This document shows positions 44,763-54,391 of a stretch of DNA of 64,000 bases, piece by piece. How positions within the stretch are numbered: position 1 is the stretch's first letter; the number at the start of each line of letters is the position of its first letter. Source of the stretch: Aestuariibacter sp. (GTDB lineage Bacteria > Pseudomonadota > Gammaproteobacteria > Enterobacterales > Alteromonadaceae); NCBI GenBank assembly GCA_017794925.1, contig CP051238.1, positions 4,265,021 through 4,329,020 on the forward strand, in the 5' to 3' direction. Made by a program: the position numbers and the translations under genes. The notes beneath the pieces were generated by a model. That model was not told the origin of the DNA. It worked only from the letters and a program-made list of their open reading frames with translations, and made no database searches.

Positions 44763-45737
44763 ATGAAATCAAAAATATTAATAAGTCATACACTGCTGAT
44801 ATTACTATCAATTGCAGTGTCCAGTGAATCGCATGCTCAAACGACTCAGTTGCCAGAGTCGCACTTAACACTCGCTGAAGGCGTACTGTTGAGAGGAGAC
44901 CGCGCGCCTGACCCGAATCTCCCCCCGGGTGAAAACTTCGATCTACTTTCCTGGAGCCTGACGCTACCCACCGACTTAAATAAAGATGACAAAGCTGACA
45001 TGATTTACGAAAGCCCTTTGTCCGATGGCTTCGAGCTCTCCCCCTTTTTCTACACAGCAGAAGATGGAGGCATGGTGTTTGCCTGCCCTAACCAAGGGGC
45101 CAAAACGTCTAAGAATACAAAATATGCACGCACAGAATTGCGTGAAATGCTAAGGCGAGGCAACACTGGGATTAAAACTCAAGGAATAACAGGCAATAAC
45201 TGGGTTTTCAATAACATGCATGGTTCGGTGAAGAGAAAAGCCGGAGCGATAGAAGGAAGCCTCGAAGCAACGTTGTCAGTTAATCGAGTATCCGTGACTG
45301 GTGATGAGAAAAAAGTAGGTCGTGTCATCATTGGTCAAATTCACGCTACCGACGACGAGCCAATTCGGTTGTATTATCGCAAACTCCCCCATAACGAAAA
45401 AGGTGCTATTTATTTTGCTCACGAAATAAATGGAGGCGATGATGAATGGGTCAACATGATTGGCTCCCGCTCTCATACCTTAACCAACCCGGAGGATGGC
45501 ATAAGCCTCAACGAAAAGTTCAGCTATAAAATTACGGTTGAAAACAGCGTTCTTCATGTCACTATCATCCGGTCGGGTAAGCCCAATATCAGTCATTCGC
45601 TCGACATGAAGGAAAGCGGATATCACAAGAGTAACCAATATATGTACTTTAAAGCCGGAGTCTACAACCAAAACAATAGTGGTGATCCTCGCGATTATGT
45701 TCAGGCAACATTTTACTACCTTAATAACATTCACTAG
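44763..45737 (+). CDS. Alginate lyase, polysaccharide lyase family 7
   Basis: 324 residues from ATG 44763; the longer frame overlaps fbp and was rejected. A signal peptide ends SESHAQ (about 26). The PL7 jelly-roll motifs are all present: RTELREML (123-130), GQIH (191-194, with the catalytic His) and YMYFKAGVYNQNN near the C-terminus. No binding module, so it is probably periplasmic or freely secreted. It closes the plus-strand alginate run. The neighbouring PL7 at 46284 is a paralogue. Confidence 0.94.
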   Translation: MKSKILISHTLLILLSIAVSSESHAQTTQLPESHLTLAEGVLLRGDRAPDPNLPPGENFDLLSWSLTLPTDLNKDDKADMIYESPLSDGFELSPFFYTAEDGGMVFACPNQGAKTSKNTKYARTELREMLRRGNTGIKTQGITGNNWVFNNMHGSVKRKAGAIEGSLEATLSVNRVSVTGDEKKVGRVIIGQIHATDDEPIRLYYRKLPHNEKGAIYFAHEINGGDDEWVNMIGSRSHTLTNPEDGISLNEKFSYKITVENSVLHVTIIRSGKPNISHSLDMKESGYHKSNQYMYFKAGVYNQNNSGDPRDYVQATFYYLNNIH

Positions 45738-45752
45738 TCTCCTTCTTTCCAA

Positions 45753-45783
45753 CAGTCAGTGGCTGGAAACCAGCCACTGACTG
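45753..45783 (+). terminator. Long hairpin after the PL7 gene
   Basis: Perfect 14-bp stem CAGTCAGTGGCTGG/CCAGCCACTGACTG with loop AAA, 16 bases past the PL7 stop. No T-tract, so it may stabilise the mRNA end or assist termination from either side. Confidence 0.5.
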
Positions 45784-46134
45784 CTGGTAACCCATCAAAC
45801 CTAGAGCCCACGATGTAGGTAATAAAACCTTAAAGTATTGAAACGTAACATTTTCATTAAGATGACAGCATTTGAACGTTGTGCGGTCGCCGAAGCCCTT
45901 TCTGGCTGATAAGTCGACACAAAAAGCGCCTCCTGATACACCAGCCAGTACTAGTGATTCGGGCAAACCAACATCAGCACAAATCTGAACAACCTACGTA
46001 ATCGACGCCAATGTATATCCGCCCCAAGCACTTACCTTAGATGCGCTACAAATGTGCGTTCAACCTGAGAATGCGCGAACCCAAAACACCCAGCATCACT
46101 GCGAGCAGACATCATGGAAGCACGATGGGATAAC

Positions 46135-46155
46135 GCAGGGCACACTATGCCCTGC
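46135..46155. terminator. Hairpin between the PL7 genes
   Basis: Perfect 8-bp stem GCAGGGCA/TGCCCTGC with loop CACTA. Without a T-run on either strand the role is uncertain. Confidence 0.35.
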
Positions 46156-46224
46156 TAAATTGAAAGAGGTGAGACCGGCCCGTTACTTCGCTTATCGTAA
46201 AAAGGGCGCTGCTCTGAAAACTAA

Positions 46225-46256
<32 letters not shown>

Positions 46257-46283
46257 CACAACAGACTAACTATCTTTTTTGCT

Positions 46284-47732
46284 TTATTCACTGGCTGCGT
46301 AGCCTTTGTGGGCATTTCGAATCTCATAGAAGGTCGCCTGCGCATACTCAGAAGGAATACTGGAATTATTCAGGTGATAAACACCAACTTTAAAATACAT
46401 GTACTGTCCTTCTTCATCATAAAGACTGTTACTCATGTCATAGTTGGCCACGACGTCTGCTTTACCCTCGCGTGACAAGGTCACCGTGAGCAGGTTCATT
46501 TCTACGCTGATACGATAAGTAAACACCTCATTGAGTGCTATCCCGTCAGTAGGATCTGCTGCGCTGTTGCTTCGCGATCCAAGCATCTCGACATAGGTCT
46601 CAATATTATCTCCATTAGCATCTGTCCGCCTGCTCTCGTGGGCGAAATAAATTGCGCCTCGCTCGTTGCCCGGTAGTTTTCGGTAATACAGCCGTATAGG
46701 CTCGTCGTCATTGGCATGAATTTGCCCTATAACCAGCCGGCCTATCTGGTAATTTTCACCCGTTGTCGTGACCTTATTGACCGCCATTTTTACGTGTAAA
46801 TCTCCGTCAACGCCCCCTGCGTCTTGCTGTTGTTGTGCCGATGCACTACCAAATACCCAGTTGTTTTTATTCACGCCCTGCGTACGAATATCTGAATCAC
46901 CACGGCGCAGCATTTCTCGTAATTCAACCCGCACATAATTCGTATTGGTTGAGGTTTTATATCCATAGCTAGGCGAGCGCATCACTATCCCATTATCCTC
47001 AGACGCATAAAAAAATTCAGAATGGGTATAACCATTCGCCAGCTCAGATTCTGAGATCGTATCTGATCTGCCATTACCATCTTCATCAGTGGGAATGCTC
47101 AAATACCAATCTAATAAATCAATGCCTACTTCATTTGGGAAAATATCAGCAAACTCCCCTGTCGCCTCAGCACAACGGTGAGCGCGGAGTTCTACTATGC
47201 CAGGCTGCGCCATGGTCGAACTGCCATTGAGCCGTACTTTAATATACCTGGCATTGACGGTATCAAAGGAATGCAATTCAAAGCCACTATGTCTGCCACT
47301 GGACTGTCCTCCAGTGACAACGGGCGTCCACTCTTGCGCGTCGCCCGATACCTCTACATCGAAATAAACACGTTGCTCACTGCCCTGAAACCATTTAACC
47401 GTAAGCGCACTCATTTGTACTTCACGACCCGTATCGAGCGTAATTTCATTGTTTGTCGCTGAACTTTGCCAGCGGGAAACTGACGAGAAATCTCCATCGA
47501 TGGCTTTGCTTGCGTCGTATACACTGGTGCTGGACTCATCGTCAGAAGCACTGATAAAAGCATATATCTCATTATCGCAGTCAGATTGTGTGGGCTCTTC
47601 CTCCGTTACTAACGGCGGTGACGTTGGCAACACAGTGCTCTCCCCCCCCCCTCCTCCGCAGCCCATCAAGACGCCCACCACACAAACACCAAACCAACGA
47701 AGCCCTCGCGCGAAATACGTAATCGCACACAT
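46284..47732 (-). CDS. Lipoprotein alginate lyase: CBM32-like + PL7
   Basis: 482 residues. The lipobox is LMGC (22-25) followed by Gly residues; the tract coding for them is ten G long. An F5/8 type C (CBM32-like) module covers about 50-188 with WFQGS and YIKVRLNG, then a PL7 domain (about 200-475) has RVELREML (268-275), GQIH (336-339) and YMYFKVGVY near the end. Probably anchored to the outer membrane, where the CBM would hold polymer. It follows the NRAMP-like gene after 33 bases. Confidence 0.93.
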   Translation of the reverse strand: MCAITYFARGLRWFGVCVVGVLMGCGGGGGESTVLPTSPPLVTEEEPTQSDCDNEIYAFISASDDESSTSVYDASKAIDGDFSSVSRWQSSATNNEITLDTGREVQMSALTVKWFQGSEQRVYFDVEVSGDAQEWTPVVTGGQSSGRHSGFELHSFDTVNARYIKVRLNGSSTMAQPGIVELRAHRCAEATGEFADIFPNEVGIDLLDWYLSIPTDEDGNGRSDTISESELANGYTHSEFFYASEDNGIVMRSPSYGYKTSTNTNYVRVELREMLRRGDSDIRTQGVNKNNWVFGSASAQQQQDAGGVDGDLHVKMAVNKVTTTGENYQIGRLVIGQIHANDDEPIRLYYRKLPGNERGAIYFAHESRRTDANGDNIETYVEMLGSRSNSAADPTDGIALNEVFTYRISVEMNLLTVTLSREGKADVVANYDMSNSLYDEEGQYMYFKVGVYHLNNSSIPSEYAQATFYEIRNAHKGYAASE

Positions 47733-47765
47733 AACAATAACCCTCAGTTTTTCTACAAAATTGAA

Positions 47766-49037
47766 TCAGTTGGACATTAGCATTTGCCAGACGCCAGACA
47801 ATCCCAGGTATGCCGTAAATATTGAAAAAAGTAATATGGCGATAAGAATCATGTTCTGCAGAATATTCAGGCGATACTGTCCCATGAGTGATTTACAATT
47901 AGACAAATACAATATGCAGACAACGGTTAACGGCAGGATCACGGCGTTTAACGCCTGAGATACGATCATGACAAGGACGGGTCTGGCATTAAAGATGGGG
48001 ACGACTAAGCCCAAAAGTGACACGCCAAAAACCAACAACCTGAATTTCATCAACGTCATATCGCGAGGTATACCTGAGTAATCGCAAATGAGCCAAGGCA
48101 ACATAAGGACATTCGGGAATTGTGACGATACACCGGCAGCAACCAGGCCTGTAGCAAATAGCGACACGGCAAACTGTCCCGCTAACGGCTCTAATAACTC
48201 GATCATTTGTGCTGCATTTGTCATGGGTGTGCCTGCTATGTGCAGGGTGCCAGCTGACGCAGCCATAATAGATGCGCTGATAACAAACATGAGTACGACG
48301 GAGAACGCAGCGTCATTGCGTTGGTTAGCATAATGGGCAAGTGTCCAGCCGGCCTCCTTGACCAAAGTGGTGCGTATAATAAATAGGCCAGAAAATACTG
48401 TCGTGCCAATCAGCGACGCTGTGACTAAAAACGGCGATTCAGCACTGTTTACAGATATAGAAGGCAGTCCTGGCATTAGCCCTGACACTATTGACTCAGG
48501 TGTAGGTAAGAGCAAAAAAGCGTTCAATAGGAAGCATGCCGACATGACGGCCACCACTATCGCCAGGAATCGTTCAAAAAAACCGGTATTACCGCGCCAG
48601 AAAACGACATATACGAGAGTGATAAAAAACAGGGCAAACCAGACAGGGTGTATTCCTTCGTCAGTCCATACCAGAGACCAGCGGTAACAAATATCGGCCA
48701 CAATGCCCATTACCCCCATAACACTCCCGCATACACCTACCCCTAACGCAAGAATAAAAAACACACTCACCCAGGGATGAATATGTTGTTTAAATGCCTG
48801 TAATGCTGTTTGACCGGTAACGAGGGTAAAACGGCCGTACAGGTTAATCATAAAGAAGGTACAACAGCACGATAGTAGCAATGCCCACAGCAATGACATA
48901 CCGTAGTCGGCACCGGCTTTGGCCATAGTGGTAACGCTGCCAGTGCCAATATTAAAGCCTAAAAGAAATATTCCCGGCAGTACCATTGAAAGTAGTTGTC
49001 GTAAGCGACTGCTTAAACTAAGAGGACGGGTGACCAT
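47766..49037 (-). CDS. NRAMP-fold transporter lacking canonical metal ligands
   Basis: 423 residues, about eleven helices. NRAMP architecture is recognisable in TM1 (LPGIFLLGFNIGTGSVTTMAKAG cut short here; it aligns with the DPGN helix) and in TM6. The TM1 DPGN is GTGS and the TM6 MPH motif is FSG, so the Asp, Asn and Met ligands that bind Mn/Fe are gone. Other NRAMP-related proteins with such changes carry Mg or unknown solutes. It lies between the PMI-like gene and the PL7 lipoprotein, so it may import a sugar, acid or cation used with alginate. Function unproven. Confidence 0.75.
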   Translation of the reverse strand: MVTRPLSLSSRLRQLLSMVLPGIFLLGFNIGTGSVTTMAKAGADYGMSLLWALLLSCCCTFFMINLYGRFTLVTGQTALQAFKQHIHPWVSVFFILALGVGVCGSVMGVMGIVADICYRWSLVWTDEGIHPVWFALFFITLVYVVFWRGNTGFFERFLAIVVAVMSACFLLNAFLLLPTPESIVSGLMPGLPSISVNSAESPFLVTASLIGTTVFSGLFIIRTTLVKEAGWTLAHYANQRNDAAFSVVLMFVISASIMAASAGTLHIAGTPMTNAAQMIELLEPLAGQFAVSLFATGLVAAGVSSQFPNVLMLPWLICDYSGIPRDMTLMKFRLLVFGVSLLGLVVPIFNARPVLVMIVSQALNAVILPLTVVCILYLSNCKSLMGQYRLNILQNMILIAILLFSIFTAYLGLSGVWQMLMSN

Positions 49038-49067
49038 ATGCTCTCCGGATGATGCTGTTGATAACGT

Positions 49068-50132
49068 CTACAGTCCGCCTGGATAACATTCCAGTACCGT
49101 CATATTTTGATCACTGTGGTAGCTAAATGCCTCTTCGCCGGCCGGGCAAAAAAAGCGATCCCGTTGATTCAGCGTTATTGACTGATTTTCCGTTTTAATC
49201 ACCCCGCCCCCCTCTGCAACAATACCGTAAAAGCAAGAAGTCTCACGGCGAGAGAAGATGCCTTTTATTGTCGCGCGCCTTACCCGAAAGCATGGCGTGT
49301 GATGGGAATCTATTAGACTTTCCAGCCTATTTCCGCCGTTTTCATCTAGTATTAATTCAGGCGAACAACGAAATGTCGAATCAATGCTTTCGCCTGTTAC
49401 AGGTGAAAAGTCAAACACGTCAAGCGCGGTTTCAATATCGCGATTCATAAAACGTGCGGCTTCCGGAATAACGTATCCGCATCGCTCGAACTCAAATCGC
49501 ACGGCTAGATCTGACGGCTCCATTATTTCCAGCATCAAAATCCCTTCTCCCAAAGCATGGGGTCTTCCCCCTGGAATAAGAAAGACGTCCCCGGGTTTTA
49601 CCGGGATTTTGTCAAAGCAACTTTCTATTGCTTCAATATTCTGCTTTTCAATCCAGGTCTGTAATTGTTTGCGGGAAGGGGGACGTTGGAACCCCGCGTA
49701 AATATAGGGTTGTTGTACGTCATCTCTTATGGCTAAAATGACATAAGCTTCTGTTTTACCGCGAGGTGAGCCTAATCGCTGCTGGGCAAAATCACGGCTT
49801 GGGTGAACCTGAAAATGAAGACGTGTCGCACTGTCCAGATACTTAACCAATGGCACATCTTCTATTTCGCAATCGCGGCCAAGATAATAATCAGGAACGC
49901 TCATAACGAGTGATTTAAACGGTGTTAACTCGCCGCTTTCACTTGTGATCATACTCAAGCCTTCCGTTATGGCTTCTCTGCCCACATTTGTTGCCTGGAC
50001 CATCGAGCCGATCCAATCTTCCGGAAAGCTGCTATCTGCAGGACATGCCTTGTTTTGCATAGTGTCCAGCAATTTCCCCCCCTGGTAAGTGCGCCAGACT
50101 CGGTTTGATTCAAATTTTATAATGCCAGACAT
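49068..50132 (-). CDS. Class I mannose-6-phosphate isomerase-like protein
   Basis: 354 residues from ATG 50132, with AAGGA upstream at good spacing (the ATG six bases before is too close to it). The zinc ligands are visible: Gln and His in HFQVHPS, Glu in GKTEAYVIL and His in GGRPHALGEG. Type I PMI interconverts mannose-6-phosphate and fructose-6-phosphate. A link to FBPase output (fructose-6-phosphate) is possible. First gene of the PMI - NRAMP - PL7 operon, behind a GntR-type operator. Confidence 0.88.
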   Translation of the reverse strand: MSGIIKFESNRVWRTYQGGKLLDTMQNKACPADSSFPEDWIGSMVQATNVGREAITEGLSMITSESGELTPFKSLVMSVPDYYLGRDCEIEDVPLVKYLDSATRLHFQVHPSRDFAQQRLGSPRGKTEAYVILAIRDDVQQPYIYAGFQRPPSRKQLQTWIEKQNIEAIESCFDKIPVKPGDVFLIPGGRPHALGEGILMLEIMEPSDLAVRFEFERCGYVIPEAARFMNRDIETALDVFDFSPVTGESIDSTFRCSPELILDENGGNRLESLIDSHHTPCFRVRRATIKGIFSRRETSCFYGIVAEGGGVIKTENQSITLNQRDRFFCPAGEEAFSYHSDQNMTVLECYPGGL

Positions 50133-50182
50133 TGCCATTCCTTATTGCTCAACATTCACAACAAATTAACCAAATTAATATT

Positions 50183-50196
50183 ATTGGTCAACCAAT
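50183..50196 (-). promoter_or_regulatory. GntR-type operator, PMI operon side
   Basis: Perfect ATTGGTTGACCAAT on the minus strand. TTGACC (50191-50186) and TAATTT (50168-50163) are 17 bases apart. It lies 51 bases upstream of the PMI start, exactly the distance seen at the SDR gene. Confidence 0.75.
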
Positions 50197-50439
50197 AAGC
50201 GCATCCCTGCTATTTTTTAGTAGTTAAAAAACGATATAAACACATTATTGGTAAGGGTCAGACCACTCCACACTTCTTCTATTAACAGTCAGAAGCAACG
50301 AGCAAAAACACAACTCAAGCCACTGATAAAAAAAACATATTAATATTAAAATCAAGATAATAAAAACAGGTTGCCTATCATTTACAGTGATATTGGTAAT
50401 AAATAAACAAAAACAAAATTAACCAAACCTTATTACCAA

Positions 50440-50451
50440 TAGGTTGACCTT
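50440..50451 (+). promoter_or_regulatory. Weak GntR-type operator, TonB receptor side
   Basis: TAGGTTGACCTT keeps the core GGTTGACC but loses the outer bases of the half sites. TTGACC (50444-50449) could be the receptor promoter -35; no good -10 follows. Confidence 0.4.
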
Positions 50452-50554
50452 TTAAGATTTACCTGTAAATATAAAGTAAATGCTTTGTGAAGCTTTGCCG
50501 GCAGAACAAAGGAATTGGTATTACGCTATAAACTGAAAGACACAGGAAAACACT

Positions 50555-53500
50555 ATGGGGCACAAACTATCTAAAATTTCCCTGGCGGTACTCTCAGCTA
50601 CTGCTCTGCAGGTTTCATCGGCTGCGCTAGCTCAGGAAACTGCAACAGAGGCTACGACGGATACTGATCAGGTTGAAGTCATCCAGGTATCCGGTATTCG
50701 GCAATCCCTGACGAATGCTTTGGCTGAAAAGCGTTCTTCAGATAACCTGATTGAAGTAATTCAAGCTGTGGATATCGGTAAATTACCCGATCAGAACCTG
50801 GCTGAGGTACTGGAGAACGTCACTGGTATTCAAATTACACGTACAGCAGGGATAGGAACGGGCGTTCAAATCCGTGGTACCAATGCAAACCGCACTGAAA
50901 TTAATGGTGTATCTACAGTAGGCTCAGGCTCTGGCCGAGGCGGCATTGATTTTGAAGACGTTAACGCATCTATTATTTCTGCAGTAGAAGTAACTAAGTC
51001 ACCAGAGGCCAAAACCATTGAAGGCTCTGTGGGCGGCACGGTAAACCTGAGAACTATTCGTCCTCTGGAGCTCACTGAGACGCTTGGTAATATTCGTGTT
51101 CAGGGTGAAGATAGCAGTTTAACTACCGATGGTATGCAACCACGGATATCTGGTGCGTTTGGTAAGAACTGGGAAACCAGCTCAGGTAAGTTTGGTTTCG
51201 TGTTAAGTGGTAGCTATACCGAACAGGAAGCAACCTCATTTCGTCCTCGTGTCGACCGCGATGGTGGCCTGGTAGAAAATGTCAATGCAACTGTTGTTCG
51301 CAGCGGTAATGTACAGGATCCGTCAGCGCGTCCTGCAGCTCAAAGCTTTGACTTTGTTGGCATTCAATTCCTGAACCAGGAACTTGAAAACTACGAATAT
51401 GAAACCAAAAATCTGGCTGCATCATTTGAATGGGCTCCCAATGACAACACCAAATTTTTCTTCGATGCGATCATTAATGATCAGGAACGTCGTCAGGATA
51501 GCTCAAGGGTTCAAGGTTCCGGGGTAAGCAGTGTATTGGATCACAATGTACCAAGCGAATTTGAAACCGTCGATTTTGGTACGCTAGACGGAGTTGACCT
51601 TGGTAGTATCGCTGTTGCTGTTCGCGGTGTAATCGAACCCAACCTGGACGTTGATGATGACGACCCTAATTTGCGTTTCTCCAGCGATACCGGTGCCCGA
51701 GTCACCAAAAGCGAAATTTTCCGTATTGGTGGTGAATGGCAAGGCGATCACTTATTCGCAAGTGTCGAATTATCAAGCTCAACGTCTGACACGGTAAATC
51801 CGAATTTAAGCACTACGCTTAATTTCATTAACCCGAATGCGCCATTAGACGGCACCAGCAACGATAACAGTGTACCTTTCATGTATGATCTTACCGGCGG
51901 TGCGTTAACCTTTGGGATAAACTTCGATTCCCCATACGCACCCAGCGTAGATGATCTGTTGAATCCCAACAATGTTGTTCTGGATGCTGTTACGGTAGGA
52001 CGCGATACCACTGAAAACTCAGAGGAGGCATTCCGCACAGACTTTACTTATTTCTTCGACAATGACTATCTGATGTCTGTAGACTTTGGTTATCGATTCA
52101 ACAAATCTGCAAGTACCTTTGATGATGTTGGCTCAAGTATTGGTTTAAGCCGCATGTCAGACAGTCCTAATGGCTCTCTGTTTGCAGATTTACTTGTGGC
52201 CGGACCGAGTAATTTTGGTTCTGCTGATGGCAGAGAACTGGCGTTTCGAAATTTTCTGCTTATTGACCCTGATCTGGCGTTCAATGATCCAGAGCGCGTG
52301 CTAAGCAGCTTGCAAGCTGCGCTAGCCTCTCAACCAGGCGCCCGCACCCTGTCAGATCCATCTTCCAGTACGACGGCTTTCTTTGACATCGAAGAAAAAA
52401 CCCATGCTTTGTATGCCCAAGCAAATTTCGAATACGGCATCTTCCGTGGTAACTTCGGCGCGCGATATGTGCAAACCGATATCGACTCTTTGGGCAACAC
52501 TGTTGCAGAAGGCAGTGATGTGGTAACTCAAGTGACAACCAGCGGTGACTACAGCTTCTTTTTACCAAGATTGAATATTGTAGCAAACCCTGCTGATGAC
52601 GTACTGGTTCGCTTAGGCTGGGGCAAAGATATTCGCCGCCCGAACTTTGATGCACTTTCTACCTCAGTAGAGTTTGGTACCGGCCCGAACAATGCAGTTC
52701 AAATCGGGAACCCAGACTTAGAGCCTGAAGAGGTTGTATCTTTTGATATCGCCGCGGAATGGTACTTTGCTCCTGCTGCTGTTGTTAGTGTAGGCTACTT
52801 CCACAAAAAACGGACCAACCTCTTTGTTACTCAGTTAGAGGATGTAGAAGTGGATGGAAATGGCTACCGGGATATCACGGCCCCCTGTGAGGGCGGCGGT
52901 ATTTTCAACCCACTGCCGGACCGCAATGTACTTTCTGACGTAGATGGCAATGGTTTGTGTGTACCTATCGAAACCACTATTAATGATGCTGGCAGTACCA
53001 CTCAACAAGGCTTGGAGTTTGCTGTTCAGTATGATCTGTCTGAATTTGAAAGCGAGCTCGGCTGGGCGTCTGGATTTGGTATTCTGGCCAATTATACCAT
53101 TCAGGATTTTGATGGTGGTGACGCAACCGATTCGTCTGCGACACGTGGTACCGACATTTTCAACGCCATTAACGGTATTTACGACGATAGTCAATTTGTG
53201 ACTGTCGAAGCAGTACAGGGCTTACTCGACTTCTCGGAAAATGCATATAACGTCACCGTGTTCTACGAGAAATTTGGGCTGTCAGCAAGACTGCGTTACA
53301 CCTGGCGTGAGGCGTTCCGTACCGATGACACCGCCGGCGGGGCAACGCGTAACAGTACGTTGGGCTTCCCGGTTGTCACCCATGACCGCGGCCAGTTAAA
53401 CGCCAGCATTAATTATGATGTAAATGAACAATTGAACGTTGGTATTGAAGCCATCAACCTTACCAAGTCTGATGTTACACAGTCTTGTGTAAATGAAGGC

Positions 53501-53566
53501 GCACTGTTGTGCTTCCAGGGATTAACAGACCGACGTTTGACGTTTGGCGCTAGTTACCGTTTTTAG
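50555..53566 (+). CDS. TonB-dependent outer-membrane receptor, probable alginate oligosaccharide importer
   Basis: 1003 residues. Signal peptide cleaved after ALAQ (about 27). A TonB box-like segment (VEVIQVSGIR) and the plug domain follow (LPDQNLAEVLENVTGIQITR, VEVTKSPEAKTIEGSVGGTVN), then a long beta-barrel ending in the required aromatic (FGASYRF). The subgroup resembles the large Xanthomonas/Caulobacter-type carbohydrate receptors. No SusD-like partner is present, as is usual in Alteromonadales. Its place in the alginate locus suggests uptake of oligoalginate. Confidence 0.92.
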   Translation: MGHKLSKISLAVLSATALQVSSAALAQETATEATTDTDQVEVIQVSGIRQSLTNALAEKRSSDNLIEVIQAVDIGKLPDQNLAEVLENVTGIQITRTAGIGTGVQIRGTNANRTEINGVSTVGSGSGRGGIDFEDVNASIISAVEVTKSPEAKTIEGSVGGTVNLRTIRPLELTETLGNIRVQGEDSSLTTDGMQPRISGAFGKNWETSSGKFGFVLSGSYTEQEATSFRPRVDRDGGLVENVNATVVRSGNVQDPSARPAAQSFDFVGIQFLNQELENYEYETKNLAASFEWAPNDNTKFFFDAIINDQERRQDSSRVQGSGVSSVLDHNVPSEFETVDFGTLDGVDLGSIAVAVRGVIEPNLDVDDDDPNLRFSSDTGARVTKSEIFRIGGEWQGDHLFASVELSSSTSDTVNPNLSTTLNFINPNAPLDGTSNDNSVPFMYDLTGGALTFGINFDSPYAPSVDDLLNPNNVVLDAVTVGRDTTENSEEAFRTDFTYFFDNDYLMSVDFGYRFNKSASTFDDVGSSIGLSRMSDSPNGSLFADLLVAGPSNFGSADGRELAFRNFLLIDPDLAFNDPERVLSSLQAALASQPGARTLSDPSSSTTAFFDIEEKTHALYAQANFEYGIFRGNFGARYVQTDIDSLGNTVAEGSDVVTQVTTSGDYSFFLPRLNIVANPADDVLVRLGWGKDIRRPNFDALSTSVEFGTGPNNAVQIGNPDLEPEEVVSFDIAAEWYFAPAAVVSVGYFHKKRTNLFVTQLEDVEVDGNGYRDITAPCEGGGIFNPLPDRNVLSDVDGNGLCVPIETTINDAGSTTQQGLEFAVQYDLSEFESELGWASGFGILANYTIQDFDGGDATDSSATRGTDIFNAINGIYDDSQFVTVEAVQGLLDFSENAYNVTVFYEKFGLSARLRYTWREAFRTDDTAGGATRNSTLGFPVVTHDRGQLNASINYDVNEQLNVGIEAINLTKSDVTQSCVNEGALLCFQGLTDRRLTFGASYRF

Positions 53567-53587
53567 CTCTTTCCAATTGAGTTAACG

Positions 53588-53620
53588 TAAAAAGCAAGTC
53601 TTCGGACTTGCTTTTTTATT
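53588..53620 (+). terminator. Terminator after the TonB receptor, bidirectional
   Basis: Stem AAGCAAGTC/GACTTGCTT with a TTCG tetraloop (53592-53613), A-run before and TTTTTTATT after. It can serve the receptor and the convergent GntR gene. Confidence 0.9.
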
Positions 53621-53659
53621 CGGATATCAGTGCAACGAATACACCAGAGAGCGACGTCT

Positions 53660-54391
53660 TTATTGAGAGAGATGTGAGATAGAATAGAGGCCTCGTGTCT
53701 CGTCTGTTTTACGTTTAATCTCCTCCAACGCCCTTGCCTCGCTGGCAGCAAACAATGCATTAATCAAGCGATTAAAATGGCTATGCATCGCTTTTCGCGC
53801 TGTAGACGAATCCTTCTTCGCAATAGCGTCATAAATAGCGGTATGTTCGCTCAATCTGTCCTTCACGCTCTGCGAGCAGACATCTTGGTAAGCTGCGATA
53901 ATCTCAGGGTCAGTTCTGCGAATATCCCAAAGGTTATTAATCGACATTTCGATCGCACTATTACGCGTCGCCTTCGCAATAATTTCATGAAAGTGTAAAT
54001 CCGCCTCTTCGGCCAATTCTGGCGTTTTCATATCCACCAAGGTTTGCTTGAGCATTTCTAATTCATCAGCCTGAATTGTCGCTGCGGCAAGCGCAGCAGC
54101 CTCACCCTCTACCAGAGCTCTGGCCTGAGTGAGTTCAAAAGCACTGACAGACTTGGGCTTATTCTCAACTTTAGAAGAAGCGGTAACATAAACACCTGAA
54201 CTGGTTTTCACCTCAACACGCTCCCGAACTTCTAACGCTATAATGGCTTCGCGTATAGTGGGGCGGCTTACATCGTACATCTCTGCCAACTCTCGCTCCG
54301 GAGGTAAACGACTACCGGGAGGGTAGACCCCTTGGTCAATTAAATCTTCTAGCTTTTCTACAACTGTCCAAAAGCGACGACGCTTTTTCAT
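53660..54391 (-). CDS. GntR/FCD transcriptional regulator, alginate locus (copy 1)
   Basis: 243 residues. An N-terminal winged helix (1-75) with RLPPERELAEMYDVSRPTIR is followed by an FCD ligand-binding domain with the metal/ligand His pattern (DLHFHEII and the C-terminal EH and HSH). The FadR/UxuR-like subgroup binds TTGGT-N2-ACCAA sequences and is released by uronate-type ligands, which matches the repeated operator of this locus. Closely similar in length and sequence to the divergent gene at 54727. Confidence 0.9.
   Translation of the reverse strand: MKKRRRFWTVVEKLEDLIDQGVYPPGSRLPPERELAEMYDVSRPTIREAIIALEVRERVEVKTSSGVYVTASSKVENKPKSVSAFELTQARALVEGEAAALAAATIQADELEMLKQTLVDMKTPELAEEADLHFHEIIAKATRNSAIEMSINNLWDIRRTDPEIIAAYQDVCSQSVKDRLSEHTAIYDAIAKKDSSTARKAMHSHFNRLINALFAASEARALEEIKRKTDETRGLYSISHLSQ

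Larger units (their letters stand above)
50133..50554. other. Divergent control region, PMI operon and TonB receptor
   Basis: 422 bases, AT-rich, no gene. It holds one perfect operator near the PMI side, a weaker match near the receptor, and single TTGGT half sites at 50248-50252 and near 50395. Confidence 0.75.

Noticed and set aside
45721..45966. Minus-strand 81-codon frame after the PL7 gene
   Set aside because: It spans the perfect hairpin, has no ribosome site and resembles no family.
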